DNA of 64,000 bases, taken from NCBI RefSeq assembly GCF_010974945.1, contig NZ_JAAIVB010000037.1:273616-337615 (forward strand). Direction: 5' to 3'. The translations under genes were made by a program, and so were the position numbers. This document shows, piece by piece, positions 54,238 to 63,069 of this stretch. Every line of letters starts with the position of its first letter. The first letter of the stretch is position 1. The stretch is from Noviherbaspirillum galbum. Its GTDB lineage: Bacteria > Pseudomonadota > Gammaproteobacteria > Burkholderiales > Burkholderiaceae_D. A model generated the notes under the pieces. The model made no database searches. It was not told the DNA's origin and was given only the letters and a program-made list of their open reading frames with translations.

Positions 54238-54270
54238 GCAACGCCGGCGGCAACGTCATGGTGCAAGGCA

Positions 54271-54301
54271 AAGGCCCGGTCTCGATGACCGGGCCTTTTT
54301 C
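54271..54301 (+). terminator. Rho-independent terminator after the esterase
   Basis: AAGGCCCGGT (54271-54280) pairs with ACCGGGCCTT (54288-54297) and is followed by T residues. Confidence 0.93.
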
Positions 54302-54409
54302 GTTTGGGGCGATTGGTTTGCATCTTGCTGTAGGGCGTCTAGGTAATCGCAACTGGGAAGGCAGGGAATCAAGTGGTTAAGTTGCTTCGCGCCAAAGTGA
54401 TGCTGCCTC

Positions 54410-54538
54410 TTACTGCAACTGACCGACTTCCCGCCACAGTTTCCACAACGGGTGTTTAGACTGAATCCAGCCAGCCATGCCAATCACCAACAGATGGCTT
54501 TTTAATGTCCGATAATTTTTGCGTACCGGCCTCTCCAT
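54410..54538 (-). CDS. Possible 42-residue small protein, unknown
   Basis: An ATG-initiated frame on the minus strand codes for 42 residues. It begins MERPVRKNYRTLKSH, continues with a hydrophobic middle (LLVIGMAGWI), and ends PLWKLWREVGQLQ. It has no good ribosome site, but the basic-hydrophobic-basic profile looks less random than neighbouring frames and would suit a small membrane-associated peptide. It lies between the esterase terminator and a transposase remnant. It may be a real small gene or part of a decayed element. Confidence 0.3.
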   Translation of the reverse strand: MERPVRKNYRTLKSHLLVIGMAGWIQSKHPLWKLWREVGQLQ

Positions 54539-54584
54539 TTGTTTGATTCAAAGCGACTTTCCGGCCCAAACCAGTCAGTTGGTT

Positions 54585-54689
54585 TCACCGAATGCGGACA
54601 TCGCCGTAAACGATAGCGGACTGCTTGACCACCTGCTTCCATATCGCAGACGGTGTCTTCCAGTCCTTCTTAGGTTGCGCCAGCCATAA
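54585..54689 (-). pseudogene. C-terminal remnant resembling IS256/Mutator-type transposase
   Basis: Without a start codon, this frame reads LWLAQPKKDWKTPSAIWKQV and then VKQSAIVYGDVRIR before a stop. The W-x2-P-x3-WK-x6-AI spacing matches the C-terminal end of IS256-family transposases (KKW-x2-P-x3-WK-x6-FAI). The rest of the gene is missing. It overlaps the last codons of the DUF3297 gene. Recognition is from the pattern only. Confidence 0.42.
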
Positions 54690-54693
54690 GCCG

Positions 54694-54942
54694 TTACCGA
54701 TAAAAAGGCTCGACCTTGCCTTTTAGCTTGATTGTCATCGGATTGCCCTTGCGATCACGCGCCTTGCCGGCCGCCACCTTGATCCAACCTTCGCTGATGC
54801 AATATTCCTCGACATTAGTGCGCTCCTTGTCATCGAGATTGATACCAACATCGTACTCAAGGACAGCCGCGTTGTAATAAGGGCTGCGCGGATCGACCGA
54901 GAGACGGTCAGGAAACGGGGGGAGTTGTGTTGTGTCGTTCAT
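54694..54942 (-). CDS. DUF3297 family protein
   Basis: 82 residues beginning MNDTTQLPPFPDRLSVDPRS, with RTNVEEYCISEGWIKVAAGK in the middle and a basic KGKVEPFYR end. This is the whole-length pattern of DUF3297, a small family of unknown function in Proteobacteria. The ATG at 54942 is preferred; an in-frame TTG lies three codons upstream. No partner gene is evident. Confidence 0.85.
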   Translation of the reverse strand: MNDTTQLPPFPDRLSVDPRSPYYNAAVLEYDVGINLDDKERTNVEEYCISEGWIKVAAGKARDRKGNPMTIKLKGKVEPFYR

Positions 54943-55175
54943 GGGCGGCAATTATCTACCATTCTCCTGCGCGAAACAATTTTCGAGCGGTCGCATGCTT
55001 TGCTGCTCTGCTTTTGAGTTTCTGCTATCGCGCCTAGGGCAGCTATAGTCTGCCTTCCGGACCCTGCCTGATCGAGACTAAACTGTCGAAATCGACCCAA
55101 AGCAGCCATAGCTGGGAAGCAGAAGTTGCTACAAGGAACTCGCAAGGCCAGTCCGTTTTTGAAAAGTTTGGTTGT

Positions 55176-57818
55176 ATGGTTCTGAAGATGTTAACTTTTC
55201 ACCAAAAATTCGAACCGACGAAACTTAATTGTTTATTAAAACTCTCATATGTTCCCGAATGGGGTTTATCGATGAGCGCTCCCTTTGTTCCAGGATCCTT
55301 GCGCCATTTCAGCTCTGCACTGTCTTTAGAGCTGTCGCATCCCGTGCCGGAAAATGTCCCAGACTGGCTTGACGCACAGCGCAAACATTGCATCCTGGCT
55401 CACCGCTTGGGCACCCAAGCCGCCGGAATCGGGATCTGGTATCTCAACCCCCCGTCCCAAACCATCATGTTGTGTCCTTTGTTGGCACGCATAGTCGGGT
55501 ATGCCGAACAATTTCACATTATTTCTGCCAAACAATGGATGCAACTGATCAGTAATCAGGATCGTTTGCGTCTAGCGCACGACATAGCAAGCGGCCAGCC
55601 TTTTGACTTGGAATACCAGCTTCATCTTCCTAATGGACGGCATATCGAGCTTTTGACTCGTGCTACCGTAGTCCGCCGCCAAGGCAGCAATGGTTCCGGC
55701 CGCATTCTTGGCGTATGTATGGATGTTAGCAAGAAGCAGGATGGCGGTATCCACGCCACCGTGCCTCCCCACCAGCTTCATAACCTTGCCGACAGCAGTC
55801 CCGACGGTATTCTGGTAAAGGTAGTTGACCGCTACGTCTATGCGAACGCCGCAGCAGCACGCATTTTCGAAGTGGAACAACCCGAAAACCTGCTGCGCAG
55901 CTTGGCCGAGGAATTCCACGGCACCGATACCTTGCCCAGTCTTCACCAGCGACTGTCAGAGGTCATGCACGGGAAAGACAATGACGTGCCGACGACGTTA
56001 CGTTGGCGGCGACGCAACGGTGACACGGCTTTTCTCGAGATTGTGGTCAGCCCATTGAACTGGAAAGGCCGCTATGCTTACCAGTTGATCTTTCGCGATG
56101 TCACCGAGCGGATGCAGACGCACGATCGCCTGCGCATTATGAACGACCGCCTGAAACTGGCGGTTGAAGGTGCCGGCGAAGGTACGTGGGAATGGGATCT
56201 TGTCCGCAATACCTACACCATTTCTGGCAAGCTCAAGCAGATTTTTGGCTGGCAGGAATATGAATTTTTCACTGGCACGATCAACTGGCATCACTTGATT
56301 CATGCGGATGACTACGATCGGGTCGTCCATGCGGTGCGAGCCTGCATCACGGGCAACAATCGCATGTATGAGTGTGAATTCCGCTTGATCGATCGCCAAT
56401 GTCAGTGGAAATGGGTGCTTTCGCGCGGGGTAGTGGTTGCCTGGAGCGAAAGTGGCCGCCCGATTGCGATGGGAGGCATGTTGTCTGACATCAGCGCGCG
56501 CAAGGATGCGGAAGAGCTGGCCTGGCGCTATGCCAACCTAGACGTGCTGACCGGACTAGCTAACCGTCGCATGTTTCGCGACCGGCTGGAACAGGAAATC
56601 CGCGGTGCGCAACGCTCAAACCGCAAGTTAGCGCTCTTGTTCATTGATTTGGATGGTTTTAAGCAAGTCAATGATCTGCACGGCCATGATGCCGGCGACC
56701 TGCTACTGATCGAAGCAGCGTACCGAATCAAGGCCTGCGTTCGACAGACCGACGTGGTTGCGCGCTGGGGCGGCGATGAATTTGTCGTCTTGCTGACTGG
56801 CCTGGACGATCTGAATCAGATCAATTCCGTCATTGAAAAATTGCTGTACGGCCTTGGCGCTCCGTTTTATCTGGGACAGTCACTGGGCCATATTACCGGG
56901 AGCATCGGCGTGGCGCTCTACCCGGCCGACACCAATGATGGTCAGGACTTGATCAAGAAAGCCGATCAGGCGATGTACACGGCCAAGGAGCACGGCAAGA
57001 ACCGCTTCAGTTGTTACACAAGGGAGATGGACGAGATCGCCCATGCCCGGTTGCGCCTGTCAACTGACCTGCGCCAAGCCCTGGTGCGGGGGCAACTTTC
57101 CCTGCACTATCAACCGGTTGTGAACCTAAAGACCGTTACCATTTCCAAGGCGGAGGCACTGTTGCGCTGGCACCATCCGAACATGGGGAATGTTGGCCCC
57201 GCCGAATTCATTCCTCTGGCGGAGGAAGCCGGATTAATTGCCGAGATCAGCCACTGGGTATTTTGTGAAGCGGTCGCCTGCGCTAAGGAATCGAACCAGA
57301 TTGCCGGACGTATCGTGCCGATATCAATTAACAGATCCCCGATGGAGTTCTTATCCGACTCAACCGGGTCGGACTGGCTGCGATATCTGTCCGAAATGGA
57401 TATGCCGAGCAGCGCGATCATCGTCGAGATCACCGAGGGCCTGCTCCTTCATCCGTCTCCTTCCGTAAAAGACCAACTCTTACGTTTTGCGCAGTCAGGT
57501 CTGCTGGTGGCGCTTGACGATTTCGGTACCGGCTATTCGGCGATGTCCTACCTCCACCAGTTTCACATCGACTATCTCAAGATAGACCAGTCTTTTATCC
57601 AAGACATCAATGTCAATCTTACCCATCAGACGATCGTGGAAAGCATTATCTTGATGGCACACAAGCTTGGACTGAAGGTCATTGCCGAAGGAATCGAAAC
57701 CGAACAGCAGATGACTTTCCTGCGGCAAGCCGGCTGCGATTACGGACAGGGCTTTTATTTTTCCCCGCCTATCCCATCAACCATATTCCAGCGGATGCTT
57801 GACGGGAATCTTCATTGA
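55176..57818 (+). CDS. PAS-GGDEF-EAL cyclic-di-GMP protein
   Basis: Up to 880 residues. Three PAS-like segments (about 80-185, 200-315, 325-450) precede a GGDEF domain with RWGGDEF at residues 531-536, the intact diguanylate cyclase active site. An EAL domain follows, with KAEALLRW at 659, EITEGLLL, DDFGTGYSAMSYL, KIDQSFI and EGIETEQQ, so phosphodiesterase residues also look intact. Two PAS domains show no obvious cofactor Cys or His signature. It should make or break c-di-GMP in response to an unknown cytosolic signal; no membrane segment. The ATG at 55272 (MSAPFVPG) is an alternative start. Its base composition is less GC-rich than the core genes. Confidence 0.92.
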   Translation: MVLKMLTFHQKFEPTKLNCLLKLSYVPEWGLSMSAPFVPGSLRHFSSALSLELSHPVPENVPDWLDAQRKHCILAHRLGTQAAGIGIWYLNPPSQTIMLCPLLARIVGYAEQFHIISAKQWMQLISNQDRLRLAHDIASGQPFDLEYQLHLPNGRHIELLTRATVVRRQGSNGSGRILGVCMDVSKKQDGGIHATVPPHQLHNLADSSPDGILVKVVDRYVYANAAAARIFEVEQPENLLRSLAEEFHGTDTLPSLHQRLSEVMHGKDNDVPTTLRWRRRNGDTAFLEIVVSPLNWKGRYAYQLIFRDVTERMQTHDRLRIMNDRLKLAVEGAGEGTWEWDLVRNTYTISGKLKQIFGWQEYEFFTGTINWHHLIHADDYDRVVHAVRACITGNNRMYECEFRLIDRQCQWKWVLSRGVVVAWSESGRPIAMGGMLSDISARKDAEELAWRYANLDVLTGLANRRMFRDRLEQEIRGAQRSNRKLALLFIDLDGFKQVNDLHGHDAGDLLLIEAAYRIKACVRQTDVVARWGGDEFVVLLTGLDDLNQINSVIEKLLYGLGAPFYLGQSLGHITGSIGVALYPADTNDGQDLIKKADQAMYTAKEHGKNRFSCYTREMDEIAHARLRLSTDLRQALVRGQLSLHYQPVVNLKTVTISKAEALLRWHHPNMGNVGPAEFIPLAEEAGLIAEISHWVFCEAVACAKESNQIAGRIVPISINRSPMEFLSDSTGSDWLRYLSEMDMPSSAIIVEITEGLLLHPSPSVKDQLLRFAQSGLLVALDDFGTGYSAMSYLHQFHIDYLKIDQSFIQDINVNLTHQTIVESIILMAHKLGLKVIAEGIETEQQMTFLRQAGCDYGQGFYFSPPIPSTIFQRMLDGNLH

Positions 57819-57990
57819 CGTGCACTGGTAACCAACCTATCAGCAGGAACGATAAGGACGAAATGCTCAATCAGCTGATTCTATGAACGCGCATAGGCAA
57901 TTTGTCTATCATGGGCAGAAAGCAACCAAGGAGCCGGCGATAAGTGTAAGCTCAATGCCAATATAACAGTCATGCATACGATTGCTTCCC

Positions 57991-60900
57991 ATGAACGAGG
58001 ACAAATTCAGCATTCTGCACTTCCCACCACCAGCGCCAGGCTTCACACCCAGCAACCTGTCGTTCTTCGTGGTAGGAATTGGCGCCTCAGCTGGTGGCAT
58101 CGAAGCCCTGATCCGTTTTTTTGAAGCCATGCCGTCGGAAAACGGCATGGCTTTCGTGGTAGTGATACACCTGTCGCCGACCCACAAGAGCAATATCGCC
58201 CAAATCCTGCAGGAGAAAACCAAGATGCCGGTGCTCCAGGTCACGCAGACAGTGGCGATACAGCCGAACCATGTCTACATCATTCCGCCGACCAAAGATT
58301 TGCTGATGAATGATGGTTCGTTGCAAATCGTCGAAGCGGTCCGTCCGCACGGCAGGCACGTCACCATCGACGTATTCTTCCGCACCCTTGCGGAGGTGCA
58401 TCGCGAACGTGCAGTCGGCGTAATTCTGTCCGGTGCCGGTTCGGATGGCGCTGTCGGCATCGCCCGCATCAAGGAAAAAGGCGGGATGACCTTTGCCCAG
58501 TTGCCGGACGACGCCGAGTACGACAGCATGCCGCACTGCGCGATCCAGACCGGCTTGGTGGATTGGGTGCTGCCGGTCGTGGACATGCCTCAAAAGCTGC
58601 TCGATCTCTTCCACAACGCTTCGTCGCTACAACTGCCGCAGGCGCGGAACCTCGACCAGAGCCTTGCCGCCTCAAATATTGAGGCGCAGGCGGCGGAAGC
58701 GGAGGTCGCGCTGCGCGAGATCATGAAAATGCTGCGCATTCGCACCGGCCATGATTTCCAGCACTACAAACGGGCGACCGTATTGCGTCGCATCGAGCGG
58801 CGGCTGCAGGTTACAGGCCTGCCGAACGTGATTGCCTACCGAAATCATCTCGAGGCCGATCCCGATGAAGCGCGTGCCCTACTGCAGGACATGCTCATCA
58901 GCGTCACCAATTTCTTCCGCGACCGGGCAGCCTTCGAAGCGCTCGAACGGGATGTGATTCCACGCATTTTCCAGGAGGCGCCGGCAGCCGAGCAGATTCG
59001 TGCCTGGTCAGTCGGCTGTGCCACAGGAGAGGAAGCCTATTCCTTGGCGATGCTGCTCGTCGACCAGAACGCCTTGTCGAGCGCGCCGAGACCAATCCAG
59101 GTTTTTGCATCCGATATCGACGAGCGGGCAATCGACATAGCACGCCGCGGCACTTATCCGAATTCGATCGTCACCGATGTAACACCAGTAAGGCTTCGCC
59201 AGTATTTCGATAAGCTCGATGTCAGCTATGGCGTAAAGCGCGAGATCCGGGAAAAAATTCTGTTCGCCATTCACAACATCCTGCGCGACCCGCCATTCTC
59301 CCGGCTGCATCTGATTACCTGTCGCAATCTGCTTATTTATCTGGATCGCGACGTGCAGAAAAAAGTATTCGAGATCTTTCATTACGCACTGGCCCCGGCC
59401 GGCTTCCTGTTTCTAGGTTCGGCGGAATCGGTGGACGCGCTGCCCGACCTGTTTGTGCCGGTCGACAAGAAGTATCGCATTTACCAGGCAACGAACCTGC
59501 GCTCCGGCAGCCATTCGCTACCGACCCTTCCAGCCATGGATCTCTCGCCGGTACTGAAACCGGTTAAACAGCAGCCTGAACGCCGGCACGCGGCGCCACA
59601 GGAAATCTACCGGCAGTTCCTTGAAGACTACGCTGCACCCAGCATCTTGATCGACCAGCATCATGCGGTGGTATATGCGACGAGGAGCGCTGGCCGCTTC
59701 CTGCACCACCCTGGGGGCGAGCCTTCCACCGACATCCTGACCACGGCCCACCCCGACCTGCAACTGGAACTACGTGCGGCGCTGTTCCAAGCATCCCAGT
59801 CTCATCAGGAGATCGTCACCCGCTATCTGCCGATGCAGGAAGCGGGAAAAATGGCCTTCATACGCATGGTGATCCGTCCAGCGCGCGACCAGCATGCGGG
59901 CACCGGCATGTTCTTCCTGGCGTTCGAGGAATCGACCGACCCGGACAAGGCCGTTCTGGTCATGGAGCCTGCCGCTGACAATGCGATAGCGGTGCATCTA
60001 GAAAAGGAGCTGATGCAAACCAAGGCGCAGCTGCGCTCCGTGATCGAGCAGTACGAGACGGCGTTGGAAGAGCTCAAGGGGGCGAACGAGGAACTACAGG
60101 CCAGCAACGAAGAACTACGCTCGACTGCTGAAGAACTTGAAACCAGCAAGGAAGAACTGCAGTCGATCAATGAGGAGCTCAACACCGTCAATCAGGAACT
60201 GAAAATAAAGGTAGACGAAACGGCGAGGACCAACGACGACCTGCAGAATTTTCTTGCCGCAACGGAGATTCCGACAATTTTCGTCGACCGCAACATGCGC
60301 ATCAAGCGCTTCTCCAAGCCTTGCACCAAGCTGTTCAACCTGATCGAAAGCGACGTTAGCCGGTCACTGCTCGATATCACTTACCGACTCGATTACCCGG
60401 ATCTGGAAGACGACATCGAGAACGTTTTCCGGACGCTGCGGCCGAACGAACGCGAGGTACGCGGCACGAGCGGCGGGCAGTGGTATATCGCCCGCCTGCT
60501 GCCTTATCGCACGGCGGAGGACCGGATTGAAGGCTTGATTCTTTCCTTCATCGACATCTCCACGCGCAAGGCGGCCGAGGAAAATCTGCGCAGCAGTGAA
60601 CAGCGCATGCAGGTCATCAGTGTCAGTACAAGAGACTACGCGATCGCTACCATGGATGCCAATGGCATCATCACGAGTTGGAATAGCGGCGCCGAACACG
60701 TGTTCGGCTATTCCGAAGTCGAGATGATCGGATGCAGTGCAGGGCGACTCTATACCCAGGAAGATCAGGCGATGGAGGTGTTTCAGGACGAGTTGCGGCG
60801 CGCCCGCGCCGAGGGACGATCCGAGGATGACCGATGGCACCTTCGTAAGAACGGCGCACGCATATTTTGCAGCGGCATTACCTCGCTGCTGGCGGAGCAA

Positions 60901-62127
60901 TCACCGGGCGGTTACATCAAGATAGCTCGTGACGTCACCAAGCTGAAATGGGTACATGAGCAGCAGGACGCCAAGCTGACATGGGAGCGACAGGAAAGGA
61001 TTCGGGCAGAGGAGGCGGCGCGAGTGCGCGACGAATTTTTTGCTGTGCTCTCGCATGAGCTCAAGCAGCCGCTCAACCTGATCCAGCTGACCGCTGAAAT
61101 GCTGAGCCGCTTGCCTGACGCCGCGAGCACGCCGGCGATCCTTCGAGGCACTGCGACCATCAAGCACATGGTGGAAGGCCAGGCGCGGATCATCGACGAC
61201 TTGATGGATCTATCGCGCCTGCATACCGGCAGGCTATCTCTTACGCATACTCAGTTCGAGCTGCGGGACAGCGTTGCGCAGGTAGTTCGACTCATGGGCG
61301 CCGACGCTGAGAAAAAAGGCGTTGCGCTGCGTATCGACACGGGCGACGACGAGGTGCTGATCTATGGCGACGCAGTGCGGATCGAGCAGATTGCATGGAA
61401 TTTGGTGAGCAATGCACTCAAGTTCACGCCGACGGACGGCAGCGTGCATGTGCGGGTCGGACGGGAAGACGAAGCGGCAATCATCGAGGTGACCGACACA
61501 GGCAAGGGAATTTCCCCGGAGCTTATGCCCTATATCTTCGACATGTTCAGGCAGGCGAATTCCAGCACCACCCGGCAGTTTGGCGGCTTAGGCATTGGAC
61601 TAGCCCTAGTGAAGGAACTGGTCGCGAGTCATGGCGGACGCGTCGAAGCACATTCCGCAGGAGAAGGATGCGGCGCGCATTTCCGAGTCTGCCTTCCACT
61701 TTCCTTGTCGCAGCTGACTAAACCACCGGTGATGCCGGATGCCGAATACACCTTGAGGGGAAAACGCGTACTGCTGGTTGACGATGCGCCGGAAACGCTG
61801 GAAGCCCTTAGTATCCTGCTTGGCATGGAAGGCGCCAACGTCACAACGGCCTCGAATGGTGCTGACGCAATCCAGATTGCCGACGCGGCAAACGATAAGT
61901 TTGACCTCATCGTTTCTGACCTAGGCATGCCTGGCATGGATGGCCACCAGTTACTGGCAGAGTTACGTCAGCGTCCTGCGACTGCCGCAACAGCCGCCAT
62001 TGCATTAAGCGGCTTCACCCGTCCGGCTGACATCCGACGTGCGCTGGAAACCGGTTTCGCGACGCATGTCTGCAAGCCCGTTGAATTGGATCAATTTATA
62101 AAAACTGCAAGCCGACTTTCCGTGTAA
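57991..62127 (+). CDS. CheB-CheR-PAS-histidine kinase-receiver fusion
   Basis: 1378 residues. CheB methylesterase comes first: catalytic Ser33 in GIGASAGGIEAL, His in VIHLSPTHKS, and Asp in SGAGSDGAVGI. CheR methyltransferase (about 240-500) shows LISVTNFFRDRAAFEALE and VGCATGEEAYSLAMLL. A long coiled coil (ELKGANEELQASNEELRSTA) leads to PAS domains, the HisKA His1022 in AVLSHELKQPLNLIQ, an intact ATPase (DTGKGISPELMPYIFDMF), and a C-terminal receiver with Asp1310 in VSDLGMPGMDG. The ATG at 57991 is used; a TTG lies three codons upstream. No chemotaxis receptors or CheA/CheW are present. Such fusions are sensor hubs of unknown output. Confidence 0.94.
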   Translation: MNEDKFSILHFPPPAPGFTPSNLSFFVVGIGASAGGIEALIRFFEAMPSENGMAFVVVIHLSPTHKSNIAQILQEKTKMPVLQVTQTVAIQPNHVYIIPPTKDLLMNDGSLQIVEAVRPHGRHVTIDVFFRTLAEVHRERAVGVILSGAGSDGAVGIARIKEKGGMTFAQLPDDAEYDSMPHCAIQTGLVDWVLPVVDMPQKLLDLFHNASSLQLPQARNLDQSLAASNIEAQAAEAEVALREIMKMLRIRTGHDFQHYKRATVLRRIERRLQVTGLPNVIAYRNHLEADPDEARALLQDMLISVTNFFRDRAAFEALERDVIPRIFQEAPAAEQIRAWSVGCATGEEAYSLAMLLVDQNALSSAPRPIQVFASDIDERAIDIARRGTYPNSIVTDVTPVRLRQYFDKLDVSYGVKREIREKILFAIHNILRDPPFSRLHLITCRNLLIYLDRDVQKKVFEIFHYALAPAGFLFLGSAESVDALPDLFVPVDKKYRIYQATNLRSGSHSLPTLPAMDLSPVLKPVKQQPERRHAAPQEIYRQFLEDYAAPSILIDQHHAVVYATRSAGRFLHHPGGEPSTDILTTAHPDLQLELRAALFQASQSHQEIVTRYLPMQEAGKMAFIRMVIRPARDQHAGTGMFFLAFEESTDPDKAVLVMEPAADNAIAVHLEKELMQTKAQLRSVIEQYETALEELKGANEELQASNEELRSTAEELETSKEELQSINEELNTVNQELKIKVDETARTNDDLQNFLAATEIPTIFVDRNMRIKRFSKPCTKLFNLIESDVSRSLLDITYRLDYPDLEDDIENVFRTLRPNEREVRGTSGGQWYIARLLPYRTAEDRIEGLILSFIDISTRKAAEENLRSSEQRMQVISVSTRDYAIATMDANGIITSWNSGAEHVFGYSEVEMIGCSAGRLYTQEDQAMEVFQDELRRARAEGRSEDDRWHLRKNGARIFCSGITSLLAEQSPGGYIKIARDVTKLKWVHEQQDAKLTWERQERIRAEEAARVRDEFFAVLSHELKQPLNLIQLTAEMLSRLPDAASTPAILRGTATIKHMVEGQARIIDDLMDLSRLHTGRLSLTHTQFELRDSVAQVVRLMGADAEKKGVALRIDTGDDEVLIYGDAVRIEQIAWNLVSNALKFTPTDGSVHVRVGREDEAAIIEVTDTGKGISPELMPYIFDMFRQANSSTTRQFGGLGIGLALVKELVASHGGRVEAHSAGEGCGAHFRVCLPLSLSQLTKPPVMPDAEYTLRGKRVLLVDDAPETLEALSILLGMEGANVTTASNGADAIQIADAANDKFDLIVSDLGMPGMDGHQLLAELRQRPATAATAAIALSGFTRPADIRRALETGFATHVCKPVELDQFIKTASRLSV

Positions 62128-62744
62128 CAGTTTTCTAGATCATTAGCAAAAGATGAATTCATTTATCTGTATCTCCTTTAGTGAAGGCGGCTTTAGTCGT
62201 GACTGTCTGAAGATGGCCGGATTCGCCGGCGGCCCGCCCAGTGTTTCCGACTGCTAGGCGCCGCCTTACGGACTATACCTTGCCGCCGGCCCCATTCCTT
62301 AGCCGACCCGTTGTTGACGGTCAAGATTCTCAAAAGCAGACCTTGTTCACCGCACAAGATCCATCATTGGAAGCTGCAACGCTACCTGATTGCTTCCGGA
62401 GGGAGCAGTTCACCGGGCGGGGCTTGCATCAGCTGGAGCGTCATCGCCTTTTTGCGGCTCACACCCCAAGCGGTGATTAATCCCCATAAGCGAACGTCTT
62501 CAGATATTTGCTCGATAAAGAACCATTTGACCGCTTCAAGATGTCGTCAACGTCGGAACCCCTCTCCATTCGGCTAAACGTGCTAAGAACATCTCACCTT
62601 GCGAATATTTGCCCGCAGTGGGCTAGATTGCCTCTTATGTGATAACACCGGCGGGAAGGGAAGTTGTACCTGCATAACATTTAGAGGTCGACGCAGACAG
62701 CGTCTCCAGGAGCGCGTAGACTCCCCCATGGACAAGGAGCCCCC
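62128..62744. other. 617-base intergenic region with a decayed-looking frame
   Basis: AT-richer than the core genome. One open frame without a start codon on the minus strand (62382-62546) looks coding-like (separate entry). A plus-strand frame at 62241-62480 has no support. The ribosome site for the 62745 gene (AAGGAG) is at the right end. Confidence 0.45.
62382..62546 (-). pseudogene. Start-less open frame, possible gene remnant
   Basis: Between two stops the frame reads about 54 residues, including HLEAVKWFFIEQISEDVRLW, GLITAWGVSRKKAMTLQLMQ and the end PPGELLPPEAIR. The composition looks protein-like, but there is no start codon and the frame upstream is interrupted. I cannot assign a family; a decayed mobile-element gene is one option. 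Confidence 0.25.
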
Positions 62745-62993
62745 ATGACTCAGGAAGAAATTATCGAACTATTCCGGCAGAAGGCGAATACACTGGAGTA
62801 CGAAGCACAGTCGTCGATGTTCCAGCATACTATTCTGGAGTTGGCGCAGCTGCTTGCCGAATCACGCGGCAGGTTGTCGAAAGAAAACTTCGAAACATTG
62901 CTGCGCATCGGCGGCGTCCTGTACAAGGAAGGGAACAGCCAGTTCCAGGCAAGGTCAGACGTCCATAAAATTATGCAAGATTCAAAGAAGTAG
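62745..62993 (+). CDS. 82-residue helical protein upstream of the proteasome-like gene
   Basis: 82 residues beginning MTQEEIIELFRQKANTLEYE, all predicted helix by pattern, with a Leu-rich core (FQHTILELAQLLAESRGRLS, FETLLRIGGVLYKEGNSQF) and a basic end (VHKIMQDSKK). AAGGAG is eight bases before the ATG. The gap to the proteasome-like gene is 76 bases and both read the same way, so they probably form a two-gene unit. It could be an adaptor, substrate or regulator of the hydrolase; this is inference only. No known family recognised. Confidence 0.68.
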   Translation: MTQEEIIELFRQKANTLEYEAQSSMFQHTILELAQLLAESRGRLSKENFETLLRIGGVLYKEGNSQFQARSDVHKIMQDSKK

Positions 62994-63069
62994 TGCATCT
63001 GCACGCCTTGGCAAAGCCGCCGGTTCCTCCAACACGTGTACCTCTCTCCACGACCTTCGCAAGGAAGCC

